Below are positions 1-8,428 of a stretch of 64,000 nucleotides of DNA, piece by piece. Each line of letters begins with the position of its first letter. Positions within the stretch are counted from its first letter, which is position 1. The stretch is from Palsa-1150 sp964531095 (GTDB taxonomy: Bacteria; Myxococcota_A; Polyangia; Polyangiales; Polyangiaceae), in NCBI GenBank assembly GCA_964531095.1, contig CAZHED010000008.1, positions 1-64,000 of the forward strand. The letters are read 5' to 3'. The notes beneath the pieces are model-generated. The model worked only from the letters and a program-made list of their open reading frames with translations. It was not told the DNA's origin and searched no databases. The translations under genes and the position numbers were made by a program.

Positions 1-34
1 CAGCCACAATTAACCCTACTTCAGAGACGGGACA

Positions 35-162
35 CTAGAAACCTGGTGATTTTCGACGAGAGCAAGCGAGGCCGGTGGCGGGCGCGCGGAGCGTACTTCT
101 GTACGCGAGCACGCTCGACGCCGGGATCGCGAAGCTATCGGCGAAAAGCACCAGGTTTCTAG
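35..162. repeat. 128-bp imperfect palindrome with a 4-nt centre
   Basis: Two arms of 62 nt (35-96 and 101-162) face each other around the tetraloop TTCT at 97-100. The outermost 14 nt of each arm (CTAGAAACCTGGTG at 35-48) are perfectly complementary. Over the outer 29 nt I count 26 matches, and the innermost 6 bp (GCGTAC at 91-96 with GTACGC at 101-106) are perfect; the middle of the arms pairs poorly. The right arm contains the stop codon (159-161) of the SPOR-domain gene. It could be a large transcript-end hairpin, a palindromic repeat element or a structured RNA; sequence alone does not decide. Confidence 0.75.
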
Positions 163-980
163 CGCGCTTTGGCGGTGGTCTCCGGCGTCACGATGAACGG
201 CACGACGTGCTCTTTGTCCTCGAAGTCTGCGCGGTAGGCAGCCGCCGCATGCTGTGTCGCGAACGGGCCGATTCGCACCCGATACCACGTGCCGCGCCCG
301 GGCACGTTCGCCTCGACGGCGTACGCCTTGTGGCCGCGCGCGCGCAGCTGTTCGGCAAAGCTCTGCGCCTCGCCCTGCGTGTGGAAGCTGCTCACCTGGA
401 GCTGGTAGCCGCCTTCGCGTCCCGCAGGCGCAGCCCCGTTCGAGGAGGGTGGCGAGTCGATCCGGGCGGCGTCGCTGGCGGCCTTCGTCATCGGATCGCG
501 CGGGTGCGTGACGAGCGGCGTCGCCTCGAGGACCGCCTGGGCGGGCAAAGGCACGACCGGCAGCCGGTCGGTCGGCGGCGGCGGCTGCGCGGCTGCCGAG
601 GCGAGAGGAGGAACGGCCATCGGCGGGTCGAGGGACGACCCGGACCCGGCCGGACGCACGGCGGCCAAGGCGGTCGAGGGGTGATTGCCGTCGCTCAGCG
701 TCTGCGGAAACGTAACTTCCTTCGACGACAGGTCTCTCGCCGAGGACGCGGCGGCCGTCGCCCCCGCGGAACGCGGGCTTTGCGCCAGGAGGTCGCCGAG
801 CGGATCGCCCTTCTTCTCCGGAAGCCCGCTCGTGCGGCCGCTCAGAGCGAGCGCCGCGAAGACGATGCACGCCCCACCGACGACGACGAACGCGAACGTG
901 ACGCCGCGAGGCATCCTCGGCTCGTCGCCGTGCTCCTCGATCCGCTCGATGTTGCGGATGCCGTCGCCCATCAGAGCCAT
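159..980 (-). CDS. SPOR-domain single-pass membrane protein
   Basis: This 273-residue protein has a short cytoplasmic N-terminus, one membrane helix at about residues 22-40, a long Pro/Ala/Ser-rich periplasmic linker and a C-terminal SPOR domain (about 200-270) beginning GGYQLQVSSF and containing WYRVRIGPF. SPOR domains bind denuded glycan strands of septal peptidoglycan, so a role in cell division or wall remodelling is likely. The start at 980 (MALMGDGIRN) was chosen because it puts a basic, charged stretch right before the helix; the frame stays open further upstream, and an in-frame ATG at 971 is also possible. The stop codon lies inside a large palindrome. It is transcribed divergently from the lipoprotein gene at 1084. 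Confidence 0.85.
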   Translation of the reverse strand: MALMGDGIRNIERIEEHGDEPRMPRGVTFAFVVVGGACIVFAALALSGRTSGLPEKKGDPLGDLLAQSPRSAGATAAASSARDLSSKEVTFPQTLSDGNHPSTALAAVRPAGSGSSLDPPMAVPPLASAAAQPPPPTDRLPVVPLPAQAVLEATPLVTHPRDPMTKAASDAARIDSPPSSNGAAPAGREGGYQLQVSSFHTQGEAQSFAEQLRARGHKAYAVEANVPGRGTWYRVRIGPFATQHAAAAYRADFEDKEHVVPFIVTPETTAKAR

Positions 981-1083
981 GATAGCGCGGATACCCCTCG
1001 ACGCGGATAGAGGCCAACTTATCGGGGGGCAGCGGCACCTCGGCGGCTTGCCGTCTCGCGCGGGGCGCGTGTAGAAGCGGGTC

Positions 1084-2391
1084 GTGGCCCGCCGTTTCCC
1101 GTTTGCGCTGGCGTCCGCCATGATGGCCTGCTCGTCATCCGAGAGCGGCACGCTGCAGCTGGTTACCGGCGAAGAGACCGACACGTTCTCGCGCCCGCCC
1201 GCACCGGCCAAGCTCGAGGTCGACTCGGTGGACTCTTCCGGCAAGAAGGAAACACTGGCGACGGCGTCTCTACCCACGTCCAGCGTAGATCTCGGGTCTT
1301 TCCCCCAGAGCGCGGTAGGCACGCTGCAGGTCGTGGGGAGCGACGCCGCCGGCAACCGGCTGGTGTATGGCCAGTCCGTTCCGATCCAGTTCGGCGCGCT
1401 CAACGGGGCCATCGTCCCGGTCTTCGTGCAACGCACCGGCGAGCTGGCCCGGATGCCCAAGCCCCTCTCGGACGCCCGCGCGGCGCCGACGTTGGCGCTC
1501 CTCGGCGGGCGCTATCTCTTCGTCGGGGCCGGCGCCGACCCGGCCCTTTCGCGCTCCGCGCAACTGTACGACTTCGCTTTCCTCGCACCGCTCGGCGCTC
1601 CGCGGACGCTGCCGCGAGCGCCGAAGTCGGTGGTGTTCGTCGGGGCGGTCGGGTGGCTCATCGACGATGCGGGAGCGACGAGCGTCGACTTCTCGCAAGG
1701 CACCGAGGCCGATGTCACCGCACCGGCGGGCGGGTCGTTCGGCGACGTTGCTGGCGGAGCCACGGTGGTCGCCGGCGACGGCTCGCAGTTCGTCGTAGGC
1801 GCGACCCGCACCACAGGAGGCCCCACGAAGGCCGTCTTGTCCGTCGATCCCGCGGGCAAGGCGTCCTGGGCAACGCTGACGGAATCGCGCCTCGGCGCAT
1901 CGGCGGCCTGGGTCGAGGGGCGAGGGTTGGTCGTCGCAGGCGGGAGCGACCACGCCGCGGGGGTCGAGATCCTCAGCCCGGGCACGTTGGCAGGCGCCCC
2001 GCTCAGCTATCCGCCGGACGCATCGACCGGGTCCGGGGCGGCGGCGCTCGACGGCCAGCACGTGCTGCTCGCGGGAGGCGCGATGCCGACGGGGCAGGAC
2101 GCGGGAGTGCGCGCAATCGACCTCGCCTGCAGCATGCAGTGCGCCCCGACGAGCTGGGCTTCGCTTCCCGGGCCGCTAGCCCCGGCGCAGTTGTTCGCCA
2201 GCGACTCAGCGGATGCGCTGCTCGTCGGCGACGACCCATCGGGCGCGACGCGAGTGTTCCGACTCTCGGCCGCCGCGATCGCCGCGGTCGTGACGAAGGT
2301 GCCCCACGTCGGCGCGCGCGCCATCGTATCGCCCCTGGGTAGCGTCGTTCTCTTCGGCGGTGCCACCGAGATCGAGTCGTTCGTGCCGTGA
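1084..2391 (+). CDS. kelch-like beta-propeller lipoprotein, hypothetical
   Basis: This 435-residue protein starts with GTG and has a short export signal ending in a lipobox-like AMMAC, with Cys16 the likely lipidation site. The mature part starts with an immunoglobulin-like or adhesin-like stretch and then shows repeated blade-like segments (LGGRYLFVGAG, GRGLVVAGGSDHA, DGQHVLLAGGA, GSVVLFGGATE), the pattern of degenerate kelch or galactose-oxidase-type propellers found often in myxobacterial lipoproteins. No catalytic motif is visible. It is convergent with the nucleotidyltransferase gene, with only 14 bp between stop codons. The function is unknown; a surface recognition or scaffolding role is inference. 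Confidence 0.7.
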   Translation: MARRFPFALASAMMACSSSESGTLQLVTGEETDTFSRPPAPAKLEVDSVDSSGKKETLATASLPTSSVDLGSFPQSAVGTLQVVGSDAAGNRLVYGQSVPIQFGALNGAIVPVFVQRTGELARMPKPLSDARAAPTLALLGGRYLFVGAGADPALSRSAQLYDFAFLAPLGAPRTLPRAPKSVVFVGAVGWLIDDAGATSVDFSQGTEADVTAPAGGSFGDVAGGATVVAGDGSQFVVGATRTTGGPTKAVLSVDPAGKASWATLTESRLGASAAWVEGRGLVVAGGSDHAAGVEILSPGTLAGAPLSYPPDASTGSGAAALDGQHVLLAGGAMPTGQDAGVRAIDLACSMQCAPTSWASLPGPLAPAQLFASDSADALLVGDDPSGATRVFRLSAAAIAAVVTKVPHVGARAIVSPLGSVVLFGGATEIESFVP

Positions 2392-2405
2392 GAGTCTGCG
2401 CGCCT

Positions 2406-3296
2406 TCAGCCGGGCGCGCGCGCGACGCCATGCGGCGTGACGACAGCCCCCGCCAACGGCGCCGTCGCACGCGCGTCGGGCCAGAGGACGCAGCGGGTGA
2501 TCGGGCCGGAGCCGACCACCTGCGCGCCTCGTCCGACCACCGCCCGATCGAGGCGCACCCCCGGGGCGACTCGCGCCCCCTCCCCGGCCCAGCGCTCCAG
2601 CCCGCGCACATCGAGCCACGCGAGGTTCGCCGCGAGGTAGGTCGCGACCGTGCCGACGTCGTACCAGGGGGCATGGTGGCCGAACGCGCGCAGGGTGCGG
2701 CCGGCGCGGAGCGCCGGGAGAAATCCGTCCCCCACGAGGCAACCGCGTTCGGGGAGTCGCTCCCGCAGCGAAGCGCCGAGCAGAGAGATGCCCAGGAATT
2801 CGCCGCCGCTGACCTCGTCGCCGAACCGCTCCTGGCGCAGACGAACCACACGTCCTTGCTCGTCGACCCCCACGGGACCGTGCGCCGGGGGCGCGGGCTG
2901 GATGACCAGCGTCGCCTCGGAGTCGCGACTCGCGTGCGAAGCGACGAGCGTTCGGAGATCGACGTTAGCGATGATGTCGGCGTTCCAGACGAGCACCTCC
3001 CCTGGCCCCAGGAGGGGCGCCGCGCGGGTGAGTCCGCCCGCGGTGCCGAGCAGCTCCCTCTCTTCCGACACCGCGATCAAACGCCCGCATGTCCGCGCGA
3101 ACGCCCGCACGTCGTCGGCTCGGTGATGGGCGTTGACCACGATGGGCCCGACGTCCGGTGCGGTGATCCGATCGAGCACGTGCGCCAGCGCAGGTCGGTC
3201 GCCTACGGGCACGAGCGCCTTCGCGGCCCAGTCGGAGAGAGGGCGCAGACGCGTTCCCAAGCCAGCGGCGAGCACCATTGCGGGGAGCACGACCAC
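2406..3296 (-). CDS. sugar-phosphate nucleotidyltransferase
   Basis: The N-terminal signature MVLAAGLGTRLRPL followed by KALVPVGDRPAL is the nucleotide-binding loop of NDP-sugar pyrophosphorylases (mannose-1-phosphate guanylyltransferase, MurU, GlmU-like). Further support comes from ELLGTAGGL and the metal-binding WNADII motif. The C-terminus (after about residue 230) looks like a short left-handed hexapeptide region (VAPGVRLDRAVVGRGAQVVG). The enzyme should couple a sugar-1-phosphate to a nucleotide for cell-wall or surface-polysaccharide synthesis; the exact sugar cannot be told. A GTG start at 3296 gives 296 residues, and the ATG at 3278 would trim six. It is divergent from the small lipoprotein at 3351. 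Confidence 0.88.
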   Translation of the reverse strand: MVVLPAMVLAAGLGTRLRPLSDWAAKALVPVGDRPALAHVLDRITAPDVGPIVVNAHHRADDVRAFARTCGRLIAVSEERELLGTAGGLTRAAPLLGPGEVLVWNADIIANVDLRTLVASHASRDSEATLVIQPAPPAHGPVGVDEQGRVVRLRQERFGDEVSGGEFLGISLLGASLRERLPERGCLVGDGFLPALRAGRTLRAFGHHAPWYDVGTVATYLAANLAWLDVRGLERWAGEGARVAPGVRLDRAVVGRGAQVVGSGPITRCVLWPDARATAPLAGAVVTPHGVARAPG

Positions 3297-3350
3297 CAGC
3301 CTACCGGCAAAGTTGGTCTAGGCCCGCTCGGCGTAGTACGAACCGGCCAC

Positions 3351-3791
3351 ATGGCGCCTCGCTGGCTCGAGACGTGCTCGGTGGCCGCGATTGCGCTCGC
3401 GGTCGCGGCGTGTGGCACCGACGCGGTGGGCGTTCAGGCCTGCAGGCAGGTCCAAGAAGCGCAGTGCCGAGCGGCGCCGGCATGCGGGGTCACGCTGGAG
3501 CCGCCATATCACACGAACGGAAGCGCCGTGGACGAGTGCATCCGCTTCTACGACATCGCGTGCCTGCACGGTCTGGCCAATAACACCGACCCGGGCCCGA
3601 TCGCCGTCGATGCGTGCGTCGCCGCGATCCGTGGTGCAGCCGCGACCGGCGGCGGTGACTGCTCCGTCGTGGTCAACCCGTCGACGACCCCGGCCTGCGC
3701 GTGGATGGCCACGAGCTCATCGGCGAGCGATGCCTCTGCCGCTGCCAGCGCCATAGACTCCGGGACCGGTGACGAGGGCGAGGTGCAGTAG
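3351..3791 (+). CDS. small cysteine-containing lipoprotein, hypothetical
   Basis: This 146-residue protein has a clear lipoprotein signal, MAPRWLETCSVAAIALAVAAC, with Cys21 as the lipidated residue. The mature part has several cysteines (for example QACRQVQEAQCRAAPACG) that could form disulfides in the periplasm or at the surface, then a Ser/Ala-rich tail ending in DSGTGDEGEVQ. The frame is open far upstream, but the ATG at 3351 is the only start that exposes the signal peptide. No domain is recognised. Short Cys-rich lipoproteins of this kind are common in myxobacteria; no function can be assigned. Confidence 0.7.
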   Translation: MAPRWLETCSVAAIALAVAACGTDAVGVQACRQVQEAQCRAAPACGVTLEPPYHTNGSAVDECIRFYDIACLHGLANNTDPGPIAVDACVAAIRGAAATGGGDCSVVVNPSTTPACAWMATSSSASDASAAASAIDSGTGDEGEVQ

Positions 3792-3837
3792 GCACTCGGG
3801 GCTCCCACTCTGCCCGCCCAGGGGAATGAAATGCGCG

Positions 3838-5028
3838 CTAGTCGTCCGGCGGGGGCGGTGGCTCCGTTCCGGGGTCGTTCTCCTGCTCGACGGCTTCGAC
3901 GGGAATGCGCACCCGTTCGGCGTGGACGCGGGCGTCCAGCTCGACGCGCCAGAACGAAGGAGCGTCGCCGCTCTTGCAGCCGAGGGTCAGCGAAGGCGCT
4001 GCGAGCAGCTCGAAATCGTGGCCAGCCGGGTGGCGCCGCTCGCTGATGTGACGATGGCCGTGCATCACGAGCGTTGCGCCGACATCGGAGAGAGTTTCCG
4101 CGAACTCGCGCCCATCGTCGAGGCGCATGCCGATCTCGGTCGGCGCGCGCCTACCCACGCCATGAGGCAGCGGGACCACGTGGTGATGAAAGAGCACGAT
4201 CCGGTGTCTTGCGTCCTTCCACGCCGAGGTTTCCGCGAGCGCGCGCAGCCATGCGAGCTGCTCGGGGCCGATGGCCCCGTTCTGCCGGTAGAATGCACGT
4301 TGCCGGCGGGCGCAGGAGTCGAGCCCCACGAAGATGGTATCGGCCTCGTAGATGACGCGCTTCCACGCCCCACACGTCTCGAGCTCCAGCCCGGCGCGCG
4401 CGGCAAACCCGCGCCAGGCCGCCCGCTTGCTCTCGTGCGTCGGACGCGGGCGGGCGCTGCTCGCGATGGGAAACAAGTAGAGGTCATGGTTGCCCGGAAT
4501 TGCGAACAGACGGCCGCGTGCGCGCCACGGGGCGAAGGCGGCCTCGACGAGCTCCCACCCTTCGCCGTCGTCGGTGCAATCGCCCGTGATTACGACCGCG
4601 TCGACCTCATGCTCGACGACCACGTGGGCCGCGCGCAGGAGCCGCAGGTTCGCGTTGTGCGGTGTCGCCTCGAGCATCGACGCGAGCGCGCCTTCTCCGG
4701 GCGGGGCGCCCGCGAGCGTGACGGACCTGCGCCCTTCGAGGCGGCAGGCTTTGGCGGCCGCGCGCTCGACCGGGTCTTTGACTCCATCCCCCTCGCGCAC
4801 ACTGGGCACCGGATGCGAGTATCCCTGCGGATCGACGAGGACGATCTTTCCCCTCTTCTTGGCGCGTTCGCGCAAGACCCGCCACGAGGCCTCCTCCCAG
4901 CAGGTATCGAACTTCGACGCGGCCGTCTCCGCTATGCGCGCGCTCCTTTTGATGAGCCGGGCGCGATCGTGCAGCGTGTCCCCAAAGGTCGAGATGTGAA
5001 AATCGGAGACGTGGGCGACAGTGAACAT
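3838..5028 (-). CDS. calcineurin-like metallophosphoesterase
   Basis: This 396-residue protein contains the full set of metallophosphoesterase motifs: AHVSDFHIS near the N-terminus (D-x-H), VVITGDCTDDG (G-D), AIPGNHDLY (G-N-H-D), FHHHVVPL and MHGHRHISER (G-H-x-H). These residues coordinate a dinuclear metal centre that hydrolyses phosphoesters. An insertion of about 110 residues separates the first two motifs. There is no signal peptide, so it is probably cytoplasmic. The start MFTVAHVSDF at 5028 was chosen because the first metal motif normally lies within ten residues of the N-terminus. The substrate (cyclic nucleotide, nucleotide or phosphoprotein) cannot be told. It ends with a proline/aspartate tail. 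Confidence 0.88.
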   Translation of the reverse strand: MFTVAHVSDFHISTFGDTLHDRARLIKRSARIAETAASKFDTCWEEASWRVLRERAKKRGKIVLVDPQGYSHPVPSVREGDGVKDPVERAAAKACRLEGRRSVTLAGAPPGEGALASMLEATPHNANLRLLRAAHVVVEHEVDAVVITGDCTDDGEGWELVEAAFAPWRARGRLFAIPGNHDLYLFPIASSARPRPTHESKRAAWRGFAARAGLELETCGAWKRVIYEADTIFVGLDSCARRQRAFYRQNGAIGPEQLAWLRALAETSAWKDARHRIVLFHHHVVPLPHGVGRRAPTEIGMRLDDGREFAETLSDVGATLVMHGHRHISERRHPAGHDFELLAAPSLTLGCKSGDAPSFWRVELDARVHAERVRIPVEAVEQENDPGTEPPPPPDD

Positions 5029-5072
5029 CGAGCGTTCGGCCGCCAAGCCGTAGCCCGAAGCGTGCGTCGGCG

Positions 5073-5552
5073 CTACATCCCGGCCACGATCTTGAACGAG
5101 TTGGCGTCGCGGACGAGATCGAGCCGATTGTCGGCCACCTCGTGGTGCCATTCGTCAGCTTTGACACCGGGCAACTTCCACGCGGCTGCGTACGTGAAAT
5201 CGACGTACACGTGGTTATTCTCCGCGAACGTTACGCGGCGGTAGCGAATCTCGTAACGGATGCCATTGGTCTTGAGAAAATCTCCGGTCAGAAAGTCGCG
5301 AATCTTCTCGTAGTCGGCGTCATCTTCGTTCTTCGTGTTGCCGCCGTCTTCGAAGTAGCCCGGGCTCATCAGCTTCAGGAGGCGGGGGACGTTCCTGTCC
5401 TCCATCGCGTGGCGGTACTCCTCGCAGAAGACGATCACTTCGCGGTTCACGCTCGTGTCTTCGACGTCCGTGTTCGGGATGTACGTCCTGGAGCACGCGG
5501 TGAGGGCGAGGAGGACGAACGCGATGCAAAGCGGGAGGGGAAAGCGCGTCAT
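5073..5552 (-). CDS. small lipoprotein with an NTF2-like look, hypothetical
   Basis: This 159-residue protein has a lipoprotein signal (MTRFPLPLCIAFVLLALTAC) with Cys20 as the lipidation site. The mature part (VIVFCEEYRHAMEDRNVPRL, then FLKTNGIRYEIRYRRVTF and HVYVDFTYAA) has the helix-then-curved-sheet pattern of NTF2/SnoaL-like proteins, and several aromatic beta-strands follow. This fold guess is mine and rests on the pattern only. It lies 44 bp downstream of a run of other genes on the minus strand and 44 bp before the phosphoesterase start, so it may be co-transcribed with that gene. No catalytic residues were identified. Confidence 0.72.
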   Translation of the reverse strand: MTRFPLPLCIAFVLLALTACSRTYIPNTDVEDTSVNREVIVFCEEYRHAMEDRNVPRLLKLMSPGYFEDGGNTKNEDDADYEKIRDFLTGDFLKTNGIRYEIRYRRVTFAENNHVYVDFTYAAAWKLPGVKADEWHHEVADNRLDLVRDANSFKIVAGM

Positions 5553-5724
5553 AGCAACGGACCGGCGGGACGGGTGCGCCGTCGCGCCGATGGTACCGAC
5601 CACAGCAAAGGTCACGCCGTGCTCAAAATGCGCGGACAAGGGCTCTTCGGGACGCGGTGACCAGGCGGCGCCTGCCAGGTTGGCAACGCGTGTGGGGGCT
5701 CGACGTCTGGGCGCTGCCGAACTG

Positions 5725-7635
5725 TCAAATGGGATGGAAGACGACGCGCGCGAACATGTCCGGCGGGCTCGCGCTTGCGACGGCGGTGGGCAAGTCACCC
5801 ACGGCCAGCGGCAGCAGCGCAAGGTGCCCCGCCGCGAACGAACCGGAAACGCCCGGCCCGCGGCGCATGACCGCACCGCCGACCCGCGCGCGGGCGTTCT
5901 GCCCGTCGGCGGACAGAAGCAGCGCGACCGCGCCGCATTGCAGCCGTTCCCCGGCGAGCGCACGGGTGATCGGGCCGACGTCGTCGACGGCGACGACGAC
6001 GATGCGGTCGGCGTCGCCCGTTTCGATCAAGACCGCGCCGGTGGCCAGTGCCTCGACCGCTGCGTGCATGCCGCCGCCCACCGTGAAGCTTGGGCCGGTC
6101 AGGCCGAACGCGATCGAGCACTCGCCCGGCGCCGCATTCGGCGAGGTGTATGGGAATCGGCGGGGCTCGGCCGCGCGAGCACCGAGCTCGCGTAGCCGAG
6201 CGGCGAAGGATGCGTTCGTCTCGATCGTCGAGAGCGCGCTGCCGACGACGATGCCGGCGCCGGCGAGCGAACCGGTCGTGTGCTCGAGGAGGGCCACCGC
6301 GCTCAGGGCGAGGCGCACGAAGGCATCGGCGCGCGCCAGGCGATCGACGGTGGTTCGAGCCTCCATCGCGAGCTGCTCGATGGGCGGCTCACGGGCGAGG
6401 TGGACCGCAGAATGCAGAAACGCGGAGCGCCGGGCCGGCTCCCGAACGGGCGGATCCGCCGTGACGACGATCGCGGCGTTGACGCCGCCGAACGCCGACG
6501 CGAGCTTGAGGGCGGTCCGCGGGCTGCCCGCCGTCGCGCGCGCGAGGAGGCGCACGGGCGCGCTGTCATCGAGCGGGCCCTCCCCGGCCGCCGCCGGCAG
6601 GATGCCTCGCGCGATGGCGTCCAGACAGGCCAGCGTCTCGAGCGCGCCGGCCGCCCCGAGGGTGTGACCCGCCTGCGCCTTGAACGGGTGCACGACGACG
6701 TCACGCGCGCTTGCTTCGCCGAGTGCCCGGGCGATGGCGCGCGACTCCGCCGCGTCGTTGAACGTGGTCGCCGTCGCGTGCGCGCCGACGAGGTCCACCG
6801 AAGGGTGACCCGCCTCTCGCAGCGCAGCCTGCGCCGCCCGCGCCAGTCCCGCTCCGCCGCGATCGGGCGCCGTGAGGTGCACCGCATCGGAAGCGGCACC
6901 GAAGCCGGCGATGTAGCCATGTGCTCGCGTGCCCGATGCGCTCTTGTCGGGCCGCGCGAGGGCGAGTACGGCCGCTCCCTCCCCCAGCGACATTCCATCG
7001 CGACCGACGCGAAAGGGTCGTGGCGGCGGCGAAGCGGTCGTCGCTCGCAATGCCTCGAAGCCCGCGGCGACGAAGACCGTGACCTCGTCAAAGCCACCCG
7101 CGAGCGCGATGTCGCAAGCGCCTTGCTCGAGCCAGCGGGCCGCGAGGCCAAGCGCGATCGCCGAGGAGGCGCACGCACCGAGGACCAGCACGGCGGGTTC
7201 GAGGGTCATCGCCAGTCGGCGAGCGGCACGAGCCATTGGGCCGAAGTACGTGGGCGCTTCGACGTCGGCGACCGCTTCGCCCCGCTCGATGGCCGCGAAG
7301 GCGCGCTCCGCGGATCGCATTCCGCCGCTCGCAGTGCCGAGCACCATCCCCACGCGCTCGTTCCGCCAAGACGGGCGCCGGCGGTCAAGCTGCAACACGC
7401 AGCCGTCCAGCGCGCGCTCGATTAGAGCGGTCACCCGGAGATCCGCCGCGCCGCTCGACCACACGCCCGCCGGGGTGCGGGCCGCGAACGGACGCAAGAG
7501 CCCAGCGGCCGCGAGCTCTTCGTCGTGCGCGATCGCCACGCGCGCGGGCTGGCCGACCTCTCCGGCGCTCGCCGCGACCGCGCCTTCGCCGAGCGCGGAC
7601 ACGGCTCCGAACGCGACGACCGCGACCCGACTCAA
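5725..7635 (-). CDS. beta-ketoacyl synthase fused to a cysteine-less KS-like half
   Basis: Residues 1 to about 395 form a complete ketosynthase with the triad Cys155 (VLGACASS), His286 (VGAHATATT) and His324 (AQAGHTLGAAG), plus Lys319. It should condense acyl units on an acyl carrier protein. Residues from about 400 to 636 look like a second, shortened ketosynthase N-terminal half: GPSFTVGGGMHAAVEAL aligns with the nucleophile region but has Gly where the Cys should be. This resembles a chain-length-factor-like partner fused in cis. The gene starts 13 bp after the exported protein gene at 7649 and closes the operon that contains an acyl carrier protein. The product is unknown; aryl-polyene or polyunsaturated lipid pathways are the closest relatives I can name. 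Confidence 0.85.
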   Translation of the reverse strand: MSRVAVVAFGAVSALGEGAVAASAGEVGQPARVAIAHDEELAAAGLLRPFAARTPAGVWSSGAADLRVTALIERALDGCVLQLDRRRPSWRNERVGMVLGTASGGMRSAERAFAAIERGEAVADVEAPTYFGPMARAARRLAMTLEPAVLVLGACASSAIALGLAARWLEQGACDIALAGGFDEVTVFVAAGFEALRATTASPPPRPFRVGRDGMSLGEGAAVLALARPDKSASGTRAHGYIAGFGAASDAVHLTAPDRGGAGLARAAQAALREAGHPSVDLVGAHATATTFNDAAESRAIARALGEASARDVVVHPFKAQAGHTLGAAGALETLACLDAIARGILPAAAGEGPLDDSAPVRLLARATAGSPRTALKLASAFGGVNAAIVVTADPPVREPARRSAFLHSAVHLAREPPIEQLAMEARTTVDRLARADAFVRLALSAVALLEHTTGSLAGAGIVVGSALSTIETNASFAARLRELGARAAEPRRFPYTSPNAAPGECSIAFGLTGPSFTVGGGMHAAVEALATGAVLIETGDADRIVVVAVDDVGPITRALAGERLQCGAVALLLSADGQNARARVGGAVMRRGPGVSGSFAAGHLALLPLAVGDLPTAVASASPPDMFARVVFHPI

Positions 7636-7648
7636 GGCCCGACTCCCG

Positions 7649-8428
7649 TCATCCGCCGTCGCCGTCCGGATTTTCGAATGCGTCCGCCTCGGGCGGTCCC
7701 GCGGCGACGGACTCGATGGTGAGATCGACGCTCAGCCCTGCCTTCTCGTCTTCGTAACGGACCGAATCGCCGGGCGTGACAGCCCCCCCCGCACGGCATT
7801 CTTCGAGGCGCTCGGTGCGGCCTCGGTCGCGGCGCATGGTCACCGTCAGCGCGCCGCGGCGGCACACACCGAGCCGCACTTCGAGCACCGCATCGTCATC
7901 CCGGAGCAAGAAGAGCACATGCCCGGGTTGAAGAGAGCCACCAAAGAGCGTTCCCGCGAGAGGGCGGAAGAACAACCACCGGAGAAAGCCCACGGGCAGG
8001 TCGGCCGGCTCGTCGCCTTCTGGTTGCCCACCGCGAGCCCCGCCGTCGCCACCGCGGCGCAGCACTCCCGCGGGCGGCACCGCGATCCTCCATCGTTCGG
8101 GTGTCACCCACGCGTCGAGCATCGTCGCCCCTGCGGCGCCTACGAGGATCATGCGCATCGCATGCCCGGGCGACACCGCGATCGCGCCGCGCCCGTCGAT
8201 TGTGCGCCCGATCCGGGACGCGCGCATGGTCATGATGACGCCGGCGGCCCAAGGACGGTCCGGGCGAGCGCGCCGTTCCCCTTCGAGCGCCCGACCAATC
8301 GCCTGCCAAGTCGCCGGATCCACGCTCTTCCCCTCGGAAGGGGCGCAGGAATCGCAAAAACCGGACGAAAGGAGAGCGGAGACGGCCGCGACGGCGAGAC
8401 GCTGCGCCGTGTTTTCTTTCTTTCTCAT
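7649..8428 (-). CDS. exported LolB-like protein in the ketosynthase operon
   Basis: This 259-residue protein begins MRKKENTAQRLAVAAVSALL, an export signal followed by three cysteines; a clean lipobox is not visible. The mature part has segments typical of LolA/LolB-fold carriers (GRTIDGRGAIAVSPGHAMRM, ILVGAAGATMLDAWVT, ERWRIAVPP) and a hydrophobic stretch LPVGFLRWLFFRPLAGTL. Such a fold binds lipid in a beta-barrel-like cavity. Its ATG overlaps the stop of the upstream ketosynthase by 4 bp (8425-8428), so it is translationally coupled to a lipid-assembly operon. I infer that it carries or inserts the operon's lipid product into the outer membrane; aryl-polyene clusters also encode LolA/LolB-type proteins. 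Confidence 0.72.
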   Translation of the reverse strand: MRKKENTAQRLAVAAVSALLSSGFCDSCAPSEGKSVDPATWQAIGRALEGERRARPDRPWAAGVIMTMRASRIGRTIDGRGAIAVSPGHAMRMILVGAAGATMLDAWVTPERWRIAVPPAGVLRRGGDGGARGGQPEGDEPADLPVGFLRWLFFRPLAGTLFGGSLQPGHVLFLLRDDDAVLEVRLGVCRRGALTVTMRRDRGRTERLEECRAGGAVTPGDSVRYEDEKAGLSVDLTIESVAAGPPEADAFENPDGDGG

